DNA of 64,000 nt from Theristus sp. LFF4_11 (Eukaryota > Nematoda > Chromadorea > Monhysterida > Xyalidae), in assembly GCA_030248135.1 (NCBI GenBank), contig JASANC010003969.1, positions 1-64,000 on the forward strand, read 5' to 3'. Position 1 is the stretch's first letter, and each line of letters starts with the position of its first letter. Below the pieces are notes generated by a model. That model did no database searches, was not told where the DNA came from, and saw only the letters and a program-made list of their open reading frames with translations. The position numbers and the translations under genes are program-made. This document shows positions 12,101 through 23,997 of this stretch, piece after piece.

Positions 12101-15100
12101 CGTTTGCTGCGCACGTTTGCAGTGTACCGTGGAGCGAGAAGGACGTGGTTGCGGTGCTGCAGCGTGGCCGCTGCAAGGAGCACGTGCACCGGATCGGCGT
12201 CGAAGTCGTGCCGCGACTGACACATCTCCTGCAGAGGCCGCTGATTCGCCTGTCGCTGCTGTTGCGACGGCTCTGCACTCAGTTCAATTATTGCGCCAAA
12301 CACGACGTCCAGTCGGCTGTCAAGGTGTGATCATGACGCTTCTGCAATAAACGTACGGAGTGGCCGAGTAAACATGGCAGCTTTTTTCAGGGTGCAACGA
12401 GCGCGCGAAATTTGAGTGAAAGAGAAAACCGTTCCGAAACTCAAATGTGTGTCAAGTATGACGTGTTGTTTTTAAAACTAACGGATTATACGGGCTTTTC
12501 TGATCATTATTTCTCCCTCGAACACATGATTAGGAATTATATTGGCATTTTTGAAAAAGACAACTCCTAGTCTGCGACTGATCCCGCCTTGATGGACTGC
12601 CTTATTTATTCGGCCACACTGTACAGTATTGTAAACTAGTGCAAGCACTGTTTCTTGCGGTTTCGCCTGTTAAGCGTATACCGCGGACCCCCAGGCTCGT
12701 CAGTACGCTAAGGCCCGGGCCGCACAACACAATGTCTGTTTTAACCTGTCACCTTTTTGTTGAAGAATGCAGAGCTTGAAAGAACGAGAATAGGATTGGC
12801 AAGAAAGCATATTCAGCAAAACAAATGGAATGACTGATTTCAACCGAAACCGGATACATTCGTTCCCGGTTACATTCGTTCTTACTGTAATTCAACGTTT
12901 CGCATGTGCTCTATTCTGCGAAAAAATGTGACAAACAGACATACAACAGTGTAGGAGTGCAATGTTCATGTCGGAGTGGTCGAATATTGTCTGGCTCTTG
13001 CTGATTTGTTGCATTTCTTAACTGTGAGGCCTGCTGATTGGCCTGATGAGATCCACACAGCCAAGAGATAATGATCGCAGCTTCATTTCAATCAATACTG
13101 TTCATTTGCAGATTCTGTTGTCGCCACCACTGGCGACCAGTTGCGTGCATGCAGCCATCCAGGCTGTCTCGCTGTTTGCCATGGGCGACGGCACCGCGGC
13201 TGACGCACTCCGCTACAGTCGGCAGCAGAGAGCCGCGCTGAATTTCGCAATTGGCCGCTTCCACAGATGGATGATCGGTGCACAGGTCGGTCACACACAC
13301 AGTACATGATGATGATGAAACAGGACTGGGTCAAGCGAGCATGTGTTGATTGCTGGGTTGTGAAATCACGATGAACAATGTGATCGTGCACAGTGATCCA
13401 ATTGCAGATCTGCAACTGCGTCAATGAGTTGGCGGTCGTGTACGTGACCGCCGTGATTGAATGTCTGCTGGAAGAGATCGTTCTTCGATCGTTGCGATGC
13501 CGGGATCAGGCAGCTGGTAAAGCGCATTTTCTCTGAGCGCCATTCATGGAGATTGAAGCGCGCTGAAGCGCGCTGACGCGCTTCACTTTACTACGCACAT
13601 TCACGAACCAAAAAAACAGCGCGCTTCAGTTTTGTAGCACATGCACTTTCACGGACGCGCGCACTTTCAGCAGTTTCTCAAATTTTAGAATTCAACAGAA
13701 AAAATAGCTTTTTTAAAACATCTCCAAACAAGAGTCCTTTTTATACTGAAAGACTTTTTTAAAATTTCCACGATTGAAAGACTGTTATGGTTTGCAGATA
13801 CCGGTGAGCCGGGTGCAGAGCAACTTCTGGGCATGTTGACTGTGGCTGACGTCGAAGAAACAATCGAGACGGATGCGGAGCTCTGGGGGCTGCTCCAGCC
13901 GTGTGCACATTTGATCACAAGCAGAACAGCCGACGGTAAGAAAGAACTGAGAAATTTTGGAGCTAAAAATAATTGTAACAATCGAAAAACCTTGAAGCTA
14001 GGGTTTCAACTGGACGTGATTCTTTCGTCTCATAAGTATTTGCGTGTCTCGCGTCGCTCGTTTCGTAGCAACCTTGGGTCGGTCATGGTTGGTGTACTCT
14101 GTGCTCATTGCAAGTACAGAATAAAATGTGAATAACTGCACCGATCGCGTTCACACACAAATTTATGCTGATATTTTCGACCAGGGCTAACCCCGAAAAG
14201 CATACAACGTAACGCCATCGAATAGTGGCTCACAAGCAAACGCACAACGTGCTACCGGCCAGAGCCTCGAGAAGGACACAACGAAAATCAAATGCGAACA
14301 TTTGCAGGCGCATTGACGCTGCGCCGTGAAACGGACGCGCTGATGATTGGCGGCATGTCGCAGGCGTCCAGTGTGCTCACAATGAACAGTGCTGGTGACA
14401 GCCAATCAACGTCAGGCAGCAAGCAAGCGAGCAAACTGAAGACGAACGACTCGTTGAAGAGCCAACCCGGTGAACTGGCATCGTGGAGTGACGCTGAGAT
14501 GGAGCAGTGCATGCTGGCTACTTGTGTCGGTGGCGCGAGGGAGCTTGGTGAGATTTGCAATGCGAAAGAGTTTTTTTGTCAAATTCATTTTGTTTATGCT
14601 GCATGCGTATGAGTGAGTGGCTGTATTCGAGTTCAATATGTCTGATTGAGCAATGATTTCAGTGGAGTGATGTGCTTGATCTGGTTGTTTTCTAATTCAA
14701 CCTCAAGCTTCATCTTAGCTTATTTTTTCAGGCTTCGTTAATTTTCGTATTTCTTTGAATTCATGATTTATCGCGGACAGAGTTCAAAAAATGAAATACT
14801 CGCGAATATGTTGATTTGCAGAGCAACTGATTCGCCTTGTGCTCAGCCACCAGCATCAACAGGCCAAGAACGCGTCAACCGGTTCGTCGCGCCTTCGCCC
14901 TCCGTTACACTGGACTTGTGAGGCGGTCGACGCGTTGTACCACTATCTGCGCTGCTCACAGCTGTCGCCGGTGGCTGGCGCCCACCACAAGACGCCGTTC
15001 CATTTGACGCACGAACGGTCGGCAGATTATTTCGTTATCGAGTTTTGTTGTAGCCTTTTTGGTCGTTTACTTCTCTGGCAATAACAACGGTCTTTGCGGA

Positions 15101-18100
15101 TGTCCGTCTTGTTGCGAGATTTCGTGCATCACCGAAGCTTTGAATTTTTTTGATCGATTGGCTGCATCGTGCAAATGCGACCAATCTACGTTCACTGCTG
15201 ATATGGAGCAGCAACAGATGGACAAAAACTATTCGTAATAGCTCTGCATCTCGAAAGCTGATTCTGCACAAACAACGTCACTCTGTAGCTGCAACTTGCA
15301 ACAGCCTCAATCCAGCAATCATCCAAAAGACACAGCCACTTTGCAGCAGCTACTCGATCCTGCCGCCGCTGGCCGACTGGCTGCGTGTCTCGGGCGCGTT
15401 CTGCGCGCATCGGCGTGACCAGTCAGTGCACGCCACCGACGTCCTGCAGGCAGCCTCCGTGCTCTTGCCGAATGTTGACTGCCCGGCGGCGCCCTTGAAA
15501 ATTGGCGTCGTATCGAGCGAGCATTCGAATGGCGCTGCGCACCGACAGGTTGGTGGGATGGAGAGCTGTTGGCTGTGCGCGATGTGCTTCGGTGCATTTC
15601 GAGAATGCTGTGGACTGGATGGATTCAGTGTGCGGATAAGCTGCTTACGCATCTGATTGATTGTGGAAGCGTTCTGTGACAAGCAGCGCTTGTGCGAGTA
15701 CAAGATTTTCAATTTGGTAGCAGACCTATACCTGTACCACTAAACAGTCATGGTTTTTCATCAATTTTCCAGTCTCAATCCCCTCAATTTCTCCGGACGC
15801 AGGTGCTCGCAAAGCGTCAACTTGCCTTCAACGTGCTGCTCTCGGAGGCGCCTGGCGAGCTGCACGAGCTGCTGCCGAGCATCGGCCAGACGTTCGGCAC
15901 GAAGCGCCTGAACACACCGGACGCCTACGGTCTCACGCCGCTGATGATCGCGGCGAGACGCGGACGCGCGCACGTCATCGGGGCACTGCTCGATGCGGGT
16001 GCCGACGTCACGGTGGTCGTGGCTGATGCCGCCGACAAGGAGGTGAATGGGGTGACTGACGGTGAATTGGTGATTGGGTGGCTGCTTGATGGTGTGATGC
16101 ACGTGGCTGATTGACTGTTGCTGCTGAGCACTGTTGCCACTGCGCGTTCGTTGTCGCAGCTGGCAAATGGCGTCAGCTGACGCTGCACGTGACACTCATA
16201 GAGAGGTGCAGCAGTCACCAAATGGGAACACGTTAGTGCCGCCGACATCATCTACAGTCGAACACTAAGTTACAGGCTATCAGCTGATCGGTTGGTGATC
16301 ACGATGTTTTCTGTGCACACAGACACTCCACCGCCACGGCAATGCGTGCACAGCAAGCACATGTGTCACGTGACCAGTGACCAATCAGCTTAATGCCTAT
16401 GATTTCGAGTTCGACTGTGCACTTTGCAAGAGTGTAGTGCACTTTCAGTGGTCCCCCCGTCTCGTTGAGCATCTGGCCGGCGCCAGTGCACTGACGGTGG
16501 CAGTGTTGCAGTGTGACCTGCCCACGGTCGAGCTGTTGATTCAACGTGGATCAGATGTGGAGTCCGAGCGATCAACGGTGGAGAATGCGTTGCAGATTGC
16601 TGCTGTCATGGGTCAGTGATGAACGGTTTGATTGGCTGCACTCATCTAGTGCGGTTTTAGGATTCGCAGTTGCGGTCGTTTACAATCATCACATCAACAG
16701 ACGCGCTTCGACCGACTGAATCAAATGACTTTATGACCGTGAATTGTTAATGGTGTGTTGGTGTGGATGCAGGCGCAATCTGATACAGTGTCGAACTCTA
16801 AATTATGCGCAATCAGCTGTTTGGTTGGCGATCACACCAATGGCTGCACAGAAAGCTGTAACTAGTTAATTGACTACAATTTTGAGCTTCACACTGTGGT
16901 GCATGCACAATGAACAGTCTCCGACCAATGGACAAAGCTCAGTGCCAGACTGCTACAAAGTCCAAAACGCCAACTAGTCACCAAAGCTACCAATAAGCAA
17001 ACCGACGACTCACTGCAGGCGACACGCAGTTGTGCGCGCGTCTGATGTCCTGTGGCGCAGACCCCTTCCTGTCGACGCTGCGCTCAGCGGGCGAAGGCTA
17101 CGGCTACCGGCAGAGGGGCGCAGCGGCACCGATAGCGCTCGCAGCCGCGCACGGACACCGACACCTGCTGCAGATGATGCTCAGCGCTGGAGGTGTGTTG
17201 CTTTGTGTTGTGCGGGGCTTGCTGACAAAACAACAACGATGATCACGGTATTCGACAAGTCGACTAAGATGTTGATGTATGAAGTCGAGTGTCGTATTTA
17301 CGGTTTGAAATCGGAGTTTCTGAGTGCCCACCTGTCACAGTGCTGCTGAGTTTAAGGGAAACGAAATCAGCAGTTTAATTGTTTTAAAAACAAGCACAGC
17401 TCTCCAGAGCACACACACGTTCACCGCTCATGCACCTCCAACAATCGCAGGCTGCGACGGTCGCCAAAGTGAGCAGCCGTTGAGTCTGTCCGACTTTCTG
17501 GCCGAGGCTAACAGCGTGCACAACAAGGCCGCCCGGCACCACATGCGGCACAGTCACCAGCTGCCCAGTCAGCAGCAGCACCAGCAGAGTCTGCCCGACT
17601 CGTCCGGGCGCAGCGGCAGTGGGCGAGCGGAGCGTCAGGCGTCCTGCGTCGACGGCGGGTACAGTCGTCTGACGAAGGCACAACAACGAACGGTGCAGCA
17701 CGCGATGTATTACGCCGCAGAGATGGCGCATGTTGACGTGGCGATCGAGTTGAGGAACTTTGGTGCGTTCGGAGGCTGGCTTGAGTGTGGAGTTGAGCAA
17801 GCAGATTGTGCAGAAAGGCAATTATTGTGCCACACGGAATTTTTTATTGTGCAGTGTTGCTTCAACTGTAACAGTTCAAAAACGCCGGTTTTAGCGACAA
17901 AAGGTTCAATGCACCAATGAAAGTGCACAATAACGTCCCGATACACTTGGCTTAACATAGACTCAACAAAACAACAAAAAACGCCACAATTTATATCAAA
18001 AAATGCTGCGGCACTTGTCGTGCTGACTGGCAGATTTCACGCACACTGAGTGATCCAACCAAGTGGAGACAGTTTTGTGTTTTCGAAATGGCATCGCATT

Positions 18101-20161
18101 GACTGAATCACTAAAAGTCATTCAAACGGTAAAAAAACTGAAGTGTGCAGTCTAACTCTACAATATATCCAAGTAGCTGATTGCTTGGTGATCACGTGAT
18201 ACACGCATAACTGTGCAAGCGAGACTGCGCCTCCGCAGCAATGCCTGTTGCGATATGTCAGACTGTGATGCAAGCAATCTGCAGGCTGCCCATGGACACT
18301 GTACGTGTGGACACAGTGTTTCGCTTGCGCGTTCGCCGCTCGCCGTCGGTCGATCGTGCAGCTGCTGCTGCTGGACGCGACCGCACGCGACCAGCGTCTC
18401 CTGGACGACGTCACGCACGAGTTCATCGACGACGCCGTGCCGCTGTTGGTCGACTGTCTGCAGAGCGCGAAACACGACGCGACCGCGAGTCAACTGGCGC
18501 AGCTGCTGCAGCGACTGTACTGCAGTGAGCACGGTGAGCGGCAACCGCTGGACATGGCGACGTTCGACGACTGCAACGCAGCAGAGACGAACGGCGGCGG
18601 CGCGGGGGTGTCGCCGCGCTCCGTTGGCGGCGTCATCGACGCGCGATTCGTGAACAACCGCGAACTGTCGGACGTGCAGTTCCTGATCGACGAACGACTG
18701 TTCCACGCGCATCGCATCGTGCTCGTGAACGCCTCTGCGAGATTTCGCGAGCTGCTGCTGGTCGAGAATGCTCGCGGCGACACGCCGATTGCGATTGACA
18801 ACGTCGACTATGACGTGTTCCAGGTTGGCGTCAGTGGTGGACTTTTTTGGGGTTTTTTTCAGGTCGCGGCAGACGACCTCCAAGAGGTTTCATGACGTCT
18901 TCCAAGAGTGTGGCATGTTTTTGTTGAGTCTGGCATTCCGTTGCGTGCGCACTGAAATTTTATGATTTCATGCTCATTCACGTAAATTACGAATGAACTC
19001 ACTTGCGGTTCAGTCGCAGTTTTTCGCAGAATACAGAGAAGGTGCGTAACTTGAAGGAACGCAGAATGAACCCAATGGGATATCTGGTTTGATCGAAATC
19101 AAAAACCCCATTTCTGGCTCGGCATGGTGTCCTTTTTCCCAAAACGGATACCAACTCTTTCTTTTTTCGCGGGGGCTCTGTATCCTGCAGACAAGATGAC
19201 AGGTTCAACAAAACATACTGCAGAGCAATCTCCATCTGAGCAATCTAGCAGCCTACATATCTGAGTGACTTGATGTTTGCAGTTGATGATGGAATACCTG
19301 TACGCGAACGAGCTCCGAGACACGGCCGAACTGAGCCTGGCGCAGCATCTGCAACTGCTCAGTGCCGCTCGCCAGTTTCAGGTGGACCGGCTGGAGCAGC
19401 TGTGCGAGAGGCGCGTCGCCGCCAACGTGAACGCGCACACGATCGTCGACGTGTACAAGTTTGCGATCGTGCGTGCTTTTCGCTTTTGTTTTCCTCGTTC
19501 TTTTGCGATTTTGATTGCACGTCATGATGACCAGCGGATGTGGTGCGCGTGGTGAGCACCAAACGCGCGAAACTGCCGTGTGGTTGGGTGAGCGAAGCGG
19601 CCCACAGAATGCCAACGAAGCACCTCACCTGTCTGGGTGTCAATCGCAGGCACCTCCATTTTCTGGTGATGCCCGAGCCCGATGCACGCACCTTTTTTTG
19701 ACTCACAAACTGCGCGGCTGGCTACAAGGATGGTTGCACTTTGAGGCAAATACACAAGACTTGTGCCGATCATCATCCTTTTGTTTAGGACACGCTGATG
19801 GATTTCACCAGCATCCGTTTGCTTCCAATCAAAAAAAACTGAACTTCCGTTTCTGTTTTTCATTCTGCAGAGCCAACAAAGCGCGCGCCTGTTGCGCTAC
19901 TGCGAATCGTACATCCTGACGTATCTGCCTTCATTGATCAGCATCGACCAATCGAACCCCGCCCACACCAATAACGCCGGTTCAACATGCGGCCTGAGAC
20001 GCCTGCTACAGTCGAGCAGCAGACGTGTGGACGTGTGCGCCGGCCTGGTCGGCTGTCTGTGCGAGCGGCTTCGGGCGCGGCTGAATGCGAAACACGCAAA
20101 CAACGTTCATGGGAAACTGTATAAAAACAGTCAGAATCAGGCGAATTCGTCGGCCTGTTGA
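4836..20161 (+). CDS. ABTB2/ABTB3: Ankyrin-repeat/BTB protein, ABTB2/ABTB3 (BTBD11) family, 20 exons
   Basis: Exons: 4836-4882, 8629-9214, 9796-9978, 10079-10410, 10655-11024, 11283-11716, 12123-12324, 13112-13285, 13408-13516, 13798-13935, 14308-14547, 14822-15017, 15347-15548, 15803-16042, 16449-16611, 17019-17192, 17451-17762, 18285-18823, 19283-19468, 19871-20161. They sum to 1,706 codons with all phases matching. Residues ~1-650 are low-complexity (Asn/Ser/Thr/Gln, 24 Gln at ~153-176). From ~651 the family order follows: CPKLVELDYVPWSEKDV start, histone-fold-like stretch with DAELWGLLQP, ankyrin repeats (YGLTPLMIAARRG, ALTVAVLQCDLPTVELL, APIALAAAHGHRHLL), a linker with MYYAAEMAHVDVAIELRNFG, then a BTB domain (~1485-1610; ELSDVQFLIDERLFHAHRIV) and a helical C-terminus. 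The family includes candidate cullin-3 adaptor and postsynaptic scaffold proteins. Human members are ~1,000-1,100 residues; the excess here is N-terminal. The ATG follows CAAAA and its two-base remainder fits exon 2 exactly. Exons 2-4 are the least certain. Confidence 0.94.
9038..9109 (+). repeat. Uninterrupted (CAA)24 in ABTB exon 2
   Basis: Twenty-four CAA codons in frame encode 24 glutamines, with no CAG interruption. Likely to be length-polymorphic. Confidence 0.95.
10048..10122 (-). mobile_element. SINE 3'-end fragment, copy 2, at the start of ABTB exon 4
   Basis: Reverse complement of the SINE tail and adjoining body (TTGTTGTTGTGATTTTTAG then GCGATGTTTTTAGCCAGGGC). The tail supplies a polypyrimidine-like tract and an AG. 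Confidence 0.8.
12354..12634. mobile_element. MITE 'F' copy 1, in an ABTB intron
   Basis: Termini of the type TACAGTGTGGCCGAATAAA in inverted orientation. The interior has GGGTGCAACGAGCGCGCGAA and GTCTGCGACTGATC blocks shared with copy 2. Confidence 0.8.
14165..14282 (-). mobile_element. tRNA-derived SINE, copy 3, in an ABTB intron
   Basis: On the minus strand it runs from a tRNA A-box-like head (TCTGGCCGGTAGCACG) to the GGGTTAGCCCTGGTCGAAAA end, directly upstream of exon 11. Confidence 0.7.
16257..16416. mobile_element. Hairpin MITE 'H' copy 1 (ABTB intron)
   Basis: Near-palindromic: GGTTGGTGATCACG on one side and GTGACCAATCAGC on the other, ending TTTCGAGTTCGACTG. Diverged. Confidence 0.7.
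16786..16912. mobile_element. Hairpin MITE 'H' copy 2, truncated (ABTB intron)
   Basis: GTGTCGAACTCTAAATTATG followed by CAATCAGCTG and a GATCAC remnant; the right half is eroded. Confidence 0.6.
18148..18275. mobile_element. Hairpin MITE 'H' copy 3 (ABTB intron, up to the exon 18 acceptor)
   Basis: CTAACTCTACAATATATCC, AGCTGATTGCTTGGTGATCA and CGTGAT are retained; its far end reaches within about 10 bp of the exon 18 acceptor. Confidence 0.6.
19015..19215. repeat. Diverged AACCTGTCA-type element (ABTB intron)
   Basis: Shares CAGAATACAGA, AACCCAATGGGAT-like and ATGACAGGTT blocks, in the same order, with the element at 30240-30460. Confidence 0.5.
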
Positions 20162-20449
20162 GCGAGACGAAGTGTTTTTTTCTTTTTCTTCGTATTTTGT
20201 GAAGGGATTTTTTCAGTTTTATGGAAATAATTACCTGCCGGACAATGTTTTTTCTTTGTTTTTTCCACTTGTTTCTTGCGTGATTTTTATGTTGTGTTCT
20301 TATTCAACTTTGTGATTTCTGCAGTTTTTTTTGTTGCTGTTTTTTCTGAACAGTTTTGAGTGGTTGAACAGATTTTATACTGTTAACAATTTTGTTTTTC
20401 CACGCTTTACCCGAAACAGCTTGCATAAAATATCGCTTCAATTTTGTGG

Positions 20450-20455
20450 AATAAA
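20450..20455 (+). terminator. Candidate polyadenylation signal of the ABTB gene
   Basis: AATAAA 289 bp after the stop codon, the first such hexamer downstream. Confidence 0.4.
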
Positions 20456-20561
20456 AGTATAACATGAAATGCAAAATATCGTACGCAAATAAGTGAGCAA
20501 GCTACTTGAAAAAGGTAAAGCCGCGATCTCGAGTGCCAATCGGGCAGTGACTGCGCGACGT

Positions 20562-20708
20562 ATACCGTCGAACTTAAGCAGTCAGCTAATTGGTTGGTGA
20601 TGCTTTTTGTGCAGGACAGACTCCACCTCCACAGCAATGCCTGCACGTCCAAAGCAAGCATCACGATGATCACCAACGAATCAGCTGACAGCCTATAATT
20701 AAGAGTTG
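20562..20708. mobile_element. Hairpin MITE 'H' copy 4 (downstream of ABTB)
   Basis: CAGCTAATTGGTTGGTGATG inverted against ATGATCACCAACGAATCAGC, ending TATAATTAAGAGTTGGA. Confidence 0.75.
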
Positions 20709-20862
20709 GATTCTTGTCGGTGTCTTCGGGGGGATCGAGCCCCGCCAAGGGGTGTATAGGCACCTCATGACAGAGAACTCTATGGGCGCCCTACTCGACG
20801 GTGTTCTGTACGCTCTTCTAGGTCAGCCTGAAACATCGCCTAAAAATTACCATTCGTTCGCA
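20705..20862 (+). mobile_element. tRNA-derived SINE, copy 4
   Basis: Begins within the tRNA-like head, with a B-box (GGGGATCGAGCCCC), then GGGGTGTATAGGCACCTCAT and the common body. It abuts a hairpin MITE. Confidence 0.8.
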
Positions 20863-21715
20863 AGTTAAATAAACATCCCGCGACTGAACATTCTTCAGGG
20901 CAGGACTGGCTGAACTCCCAGTCCGAAAACCCGTGCGCCCACGTTTGTTTATGACTCGGGAACACATTTTGGTCTCATAAAATGTAGTTCCACTGCCTTC
21001 AGACGAGAAATTTTATTATTGAAGAAAAGAGAACAGATTGATCTTGCATTACAACGTTCGAGTTCGAACAAAAAACTCGACGCTCATTGCGCGGTCTCAA
21101 ACGGAACGAAAAACAACAACAGAGCTAATCAACGATGATTGTCAGAGCGAATGAAGGAAATTCTGTGTTTCACTTTGACGAAATCATATAAACTTTCAAC
21201 GGAACTAGTTAACCGTGAAACAGCTGGGTGGGGGCATGGAGGCGGCACGAACAAAAAAGTCACGAACACAGACAGCATGCACAAAAGAAGCGCCAGCTCG
21301 AGAACGCATGGGCTTCCGTCGTCGTCAGCGATTCCGGTTCAAGGAAGCCAAGTTGGAACTGAAGGGCCAGTTTTAATAACGTCTGTTTCAAGTGGCATTT
21401 CGTGTTTTACTGCGTGTTCGCAAACGTCTGATGAAATGTTATTGTCATGGAAAGTTTCTTTTTTCACGTTTTCACCAGTCGCAACTTTTTTTTGCGACAA
21501 GTCACATTCATGTGCATGTGGATATCTGGCTGCTTTTCATCTCAGTAACCAACGATACGTACACGTCCTAACTTTCAACTGGTAGTACTGACTGTTGGAT
21601 GGATGATTTGAAATTGAACTTTGAAATTTGAAATTTGAAATCATCAGTGATTTGAAAACCTACATGTGATGACCCCGAATGTTTTTGTAGCGATCACCCA
21701 TGTTTACATGTATGT

Positions 21716-21842
21716 TTGCGTTTCTGTTTCAATATGTAAATGTGTTTCTGTTTCAATATGCAAATGTGTTTCTGTTTCTACTTGCAAATGTGTTTCTGTT
21801 TCTACTTGCAAATGTGTTTCTGTTTGTACTTGCAAATGTCAC
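21716..21842 (+). repeat. 24-bp tandem repeat, about five copies, with octamer-like core
   Basis: The unit is TGTTTCTGTTTCAATATGCAAA with later copies carrying CTACTTGCAAATG. One copy contains ATGCAAAT, a POU-type octamer. It lies between ABTB and the large palindrome. Confidence 0.85.
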
Positions 21843-22966
21843 ACCGTCCCAATGTGAGCCGTTGTCTGATGTCACACTGTTATGAACGACAAGACCATTC
21901 AATTCCACACTTATGACTCAGGAGACATTTATTGTCAGCTTGACACACTAAAACAGTGCCAAAATACATTCCAAAATGCGCGCCAAAGCGCGTGCGCGTC
22001 ATGCCAAAATGTGTGCCAAATTAAAAAAAATTGTTTGGACTTTCGCCTGTGGCATACGCCGATTGACAGTACCTGTTGGCTCAATCAATCATCGTATGAA
22101 TCCAAATTTAACCAATCGTAAATTTGCGAGTGTAGTTTGAGCGCAGCGCACTTGTGTCTTTGTCTCCACACTTGGTTTACACTGACCCAATAAATGCGTT
22201 TGCCGCTATGTTGTCTTTCTTGTATACATGTTGCTTGGAACTTCTGGAGCAATAAAAATGAAACACAGCCAAACCAACTGAACAGCTAAACTGTTTTGCA
22301 GGCGCATGTTTGAGCTCAACATGTGCTACCCTTGAAAGATGCTTAGTTTGTGATGTGCATTGTAACGTGCCGTGCGTCACTGTGAAGTACAATGTAAGTG
22401 TGGCTTCTTGAAAAAAAAATACCAGCCTTAAAAACCATCTGTGCACTCAGTAAATTGAGTTTTTGAACTTGTATTTCCAGAAATTGTTTGGAAAAAGTCA
22501 TCTGGCACAATGATTCAATGGTTTTTGCGCTAATTTCACTGTTCGTCCGGCAGTGAAGCACCACGCCGAATTTTTAGCTAATAGCAGCCAATTTCAGCTA
22601 TTTCACTTTTGGCTTTTGCAGACTGCCGCAAATTACTGGGAGTGTATGGCGTTTTTTACAAGATTTAGTTTTTTGGCCACTTTCATTGAACTTCAGCAAA
22701 TCAGAAAAAAAGGATAAAGTTGAAAAAACGACAGAAAATTTGTTCAAATCGCACTGGGTGGGTTGCTTATTGATCAGTGCCGATTCGAAAACGAAACGCG
22801 CTCTTCAAAAGTCATCTACTTCGAGCGGCCAATAATGGGCGTGTAGCCAAAGAGAGCTGCTAGCTATTTCTGAAATCTGAATCCTCGAAAAAAGTTATGC
22901 ATAACAACTGACTTTGTATGCTCGCTAGCTGTTTTTGAATGATCGACAACATCAGGAGAACATATA

Positions 22967-23997
22967 ATTATCTAAAAATGCGTGAGACGCATATAAAAGG
23001 GGGAATATGGCCTTGTGTAAGCAGTGAAAGACTTGGCTCGACAACGCTTTTCAAGTCTCTGATGTGGTACACACGGATACAAGTACATAAGAGTCATATT
23101 TTTGCGCCGTTTATTTATGATTTCGGTTGCACATGGCAACCCTCGTGCTTTGTATTGTAGACAAATGACCTTTCACATTTGCGGATTTCGGGCATTTAGC
23201 GACCACTAAAACTACTAAAATAACAATCAGACTTTAGCTCGCTGACACTGGTTTGTTCAGGACAAATTGTATCGCAGAAGCATTGCGGAACGCAAGGTCT
23301 CCTGTGGCAAAGGCAATGACTCACGGGACAGACGGTTTATCCTGCCACACTAGTTGAAGGTGACACCGGTAACAAAGGTGAAAATCAACGGAAGACAACT
23401 CCTTTTTGTCACTGGTGCTGGTGTGTACACAGCGGTGCGTACGTTAACAACAACGATAAAGCTACATGCAGCAATATTTTGCAATTTCTGATGTTTCTGT
23501 TTTTGCACAGAATTTACAGAATTTCGCACATGGCGTGATTTTAGATTAAATCGAAGAGAACAATTAAAAAATAACTTCAAAGTTTTACGCTTTTCAGCAA
23601 AACGAAAACGAAAACGAAAACTTTCGGATTCGCTGCCCTCCGGGGATATAGCGACCGCAGGCCACCGAAACCGAAATCGGGCTAAGATCACTGGTGCCCC
23701 CAGGACAGAGCGGGGCTTAGAGGCTGCCCCCCTCACATGCCGAGGGTATTGGTTCCACGGGATGGTGAGCCGTCCATTCCCCAATCCCACCGGAGTTTGG
23801 TACCTTCGGGTTTCCGGAATCGGTGGGGGGGCGTGCTTCAAAAAAAAACAAACGCGGCGCAAAAATATGACCCTTATGTACTTGTATCCGTGTGTACCAC
23901 ATCAGAGACTTGAAAAGCGTTGTCGAGCCAAGTCTTTCACTGCTTACACAAGGCCATATTCCCCCTTTTATATGCGTCTCACGCATTTTTAGATAAT
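22967..23997 (+). mobile_element. Inverted-repeat element 'A', copy 1 (left outer end of the big palindrome)
   Basis: It starts ATTATCTAAAAATGCG and ends with the reverse complement. The terminal inverted repeats are ~140 bp. The interior has no coding capacity that I recognise. Compared with copy 2 it carries an extra ~240-bp GC-rich insertion at about 23605-23845. A non-autonomous DNA transposon is the best reading. Confidence 0.8.

Larger units (their letters stand above)
20162..22966. other. Intergenic region downstream of ABTB
   Basis: Contains hairpin MITE copy 4, SINE copy 4, a GAAATTT-rich low-complexity stretch (21600-21660) and the 24-bp tandem repeat. A 148-codon frame at 21139-21585 has no domain signature. 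No gene seen. Confidence 0.65.

Noticed and set aside
19555..19745. Seventh SINE copy in an ABTB intron
   Set aside because: A few words resemble the family (GGTGAGCGAAGCGGCCCACAG) but the order of blocks is not maintained.
21139..21585. 148-codon frame on the plus strand
   Set aside because: No signal, domain or splice context; composition matches the surrounding non-coding DNA.
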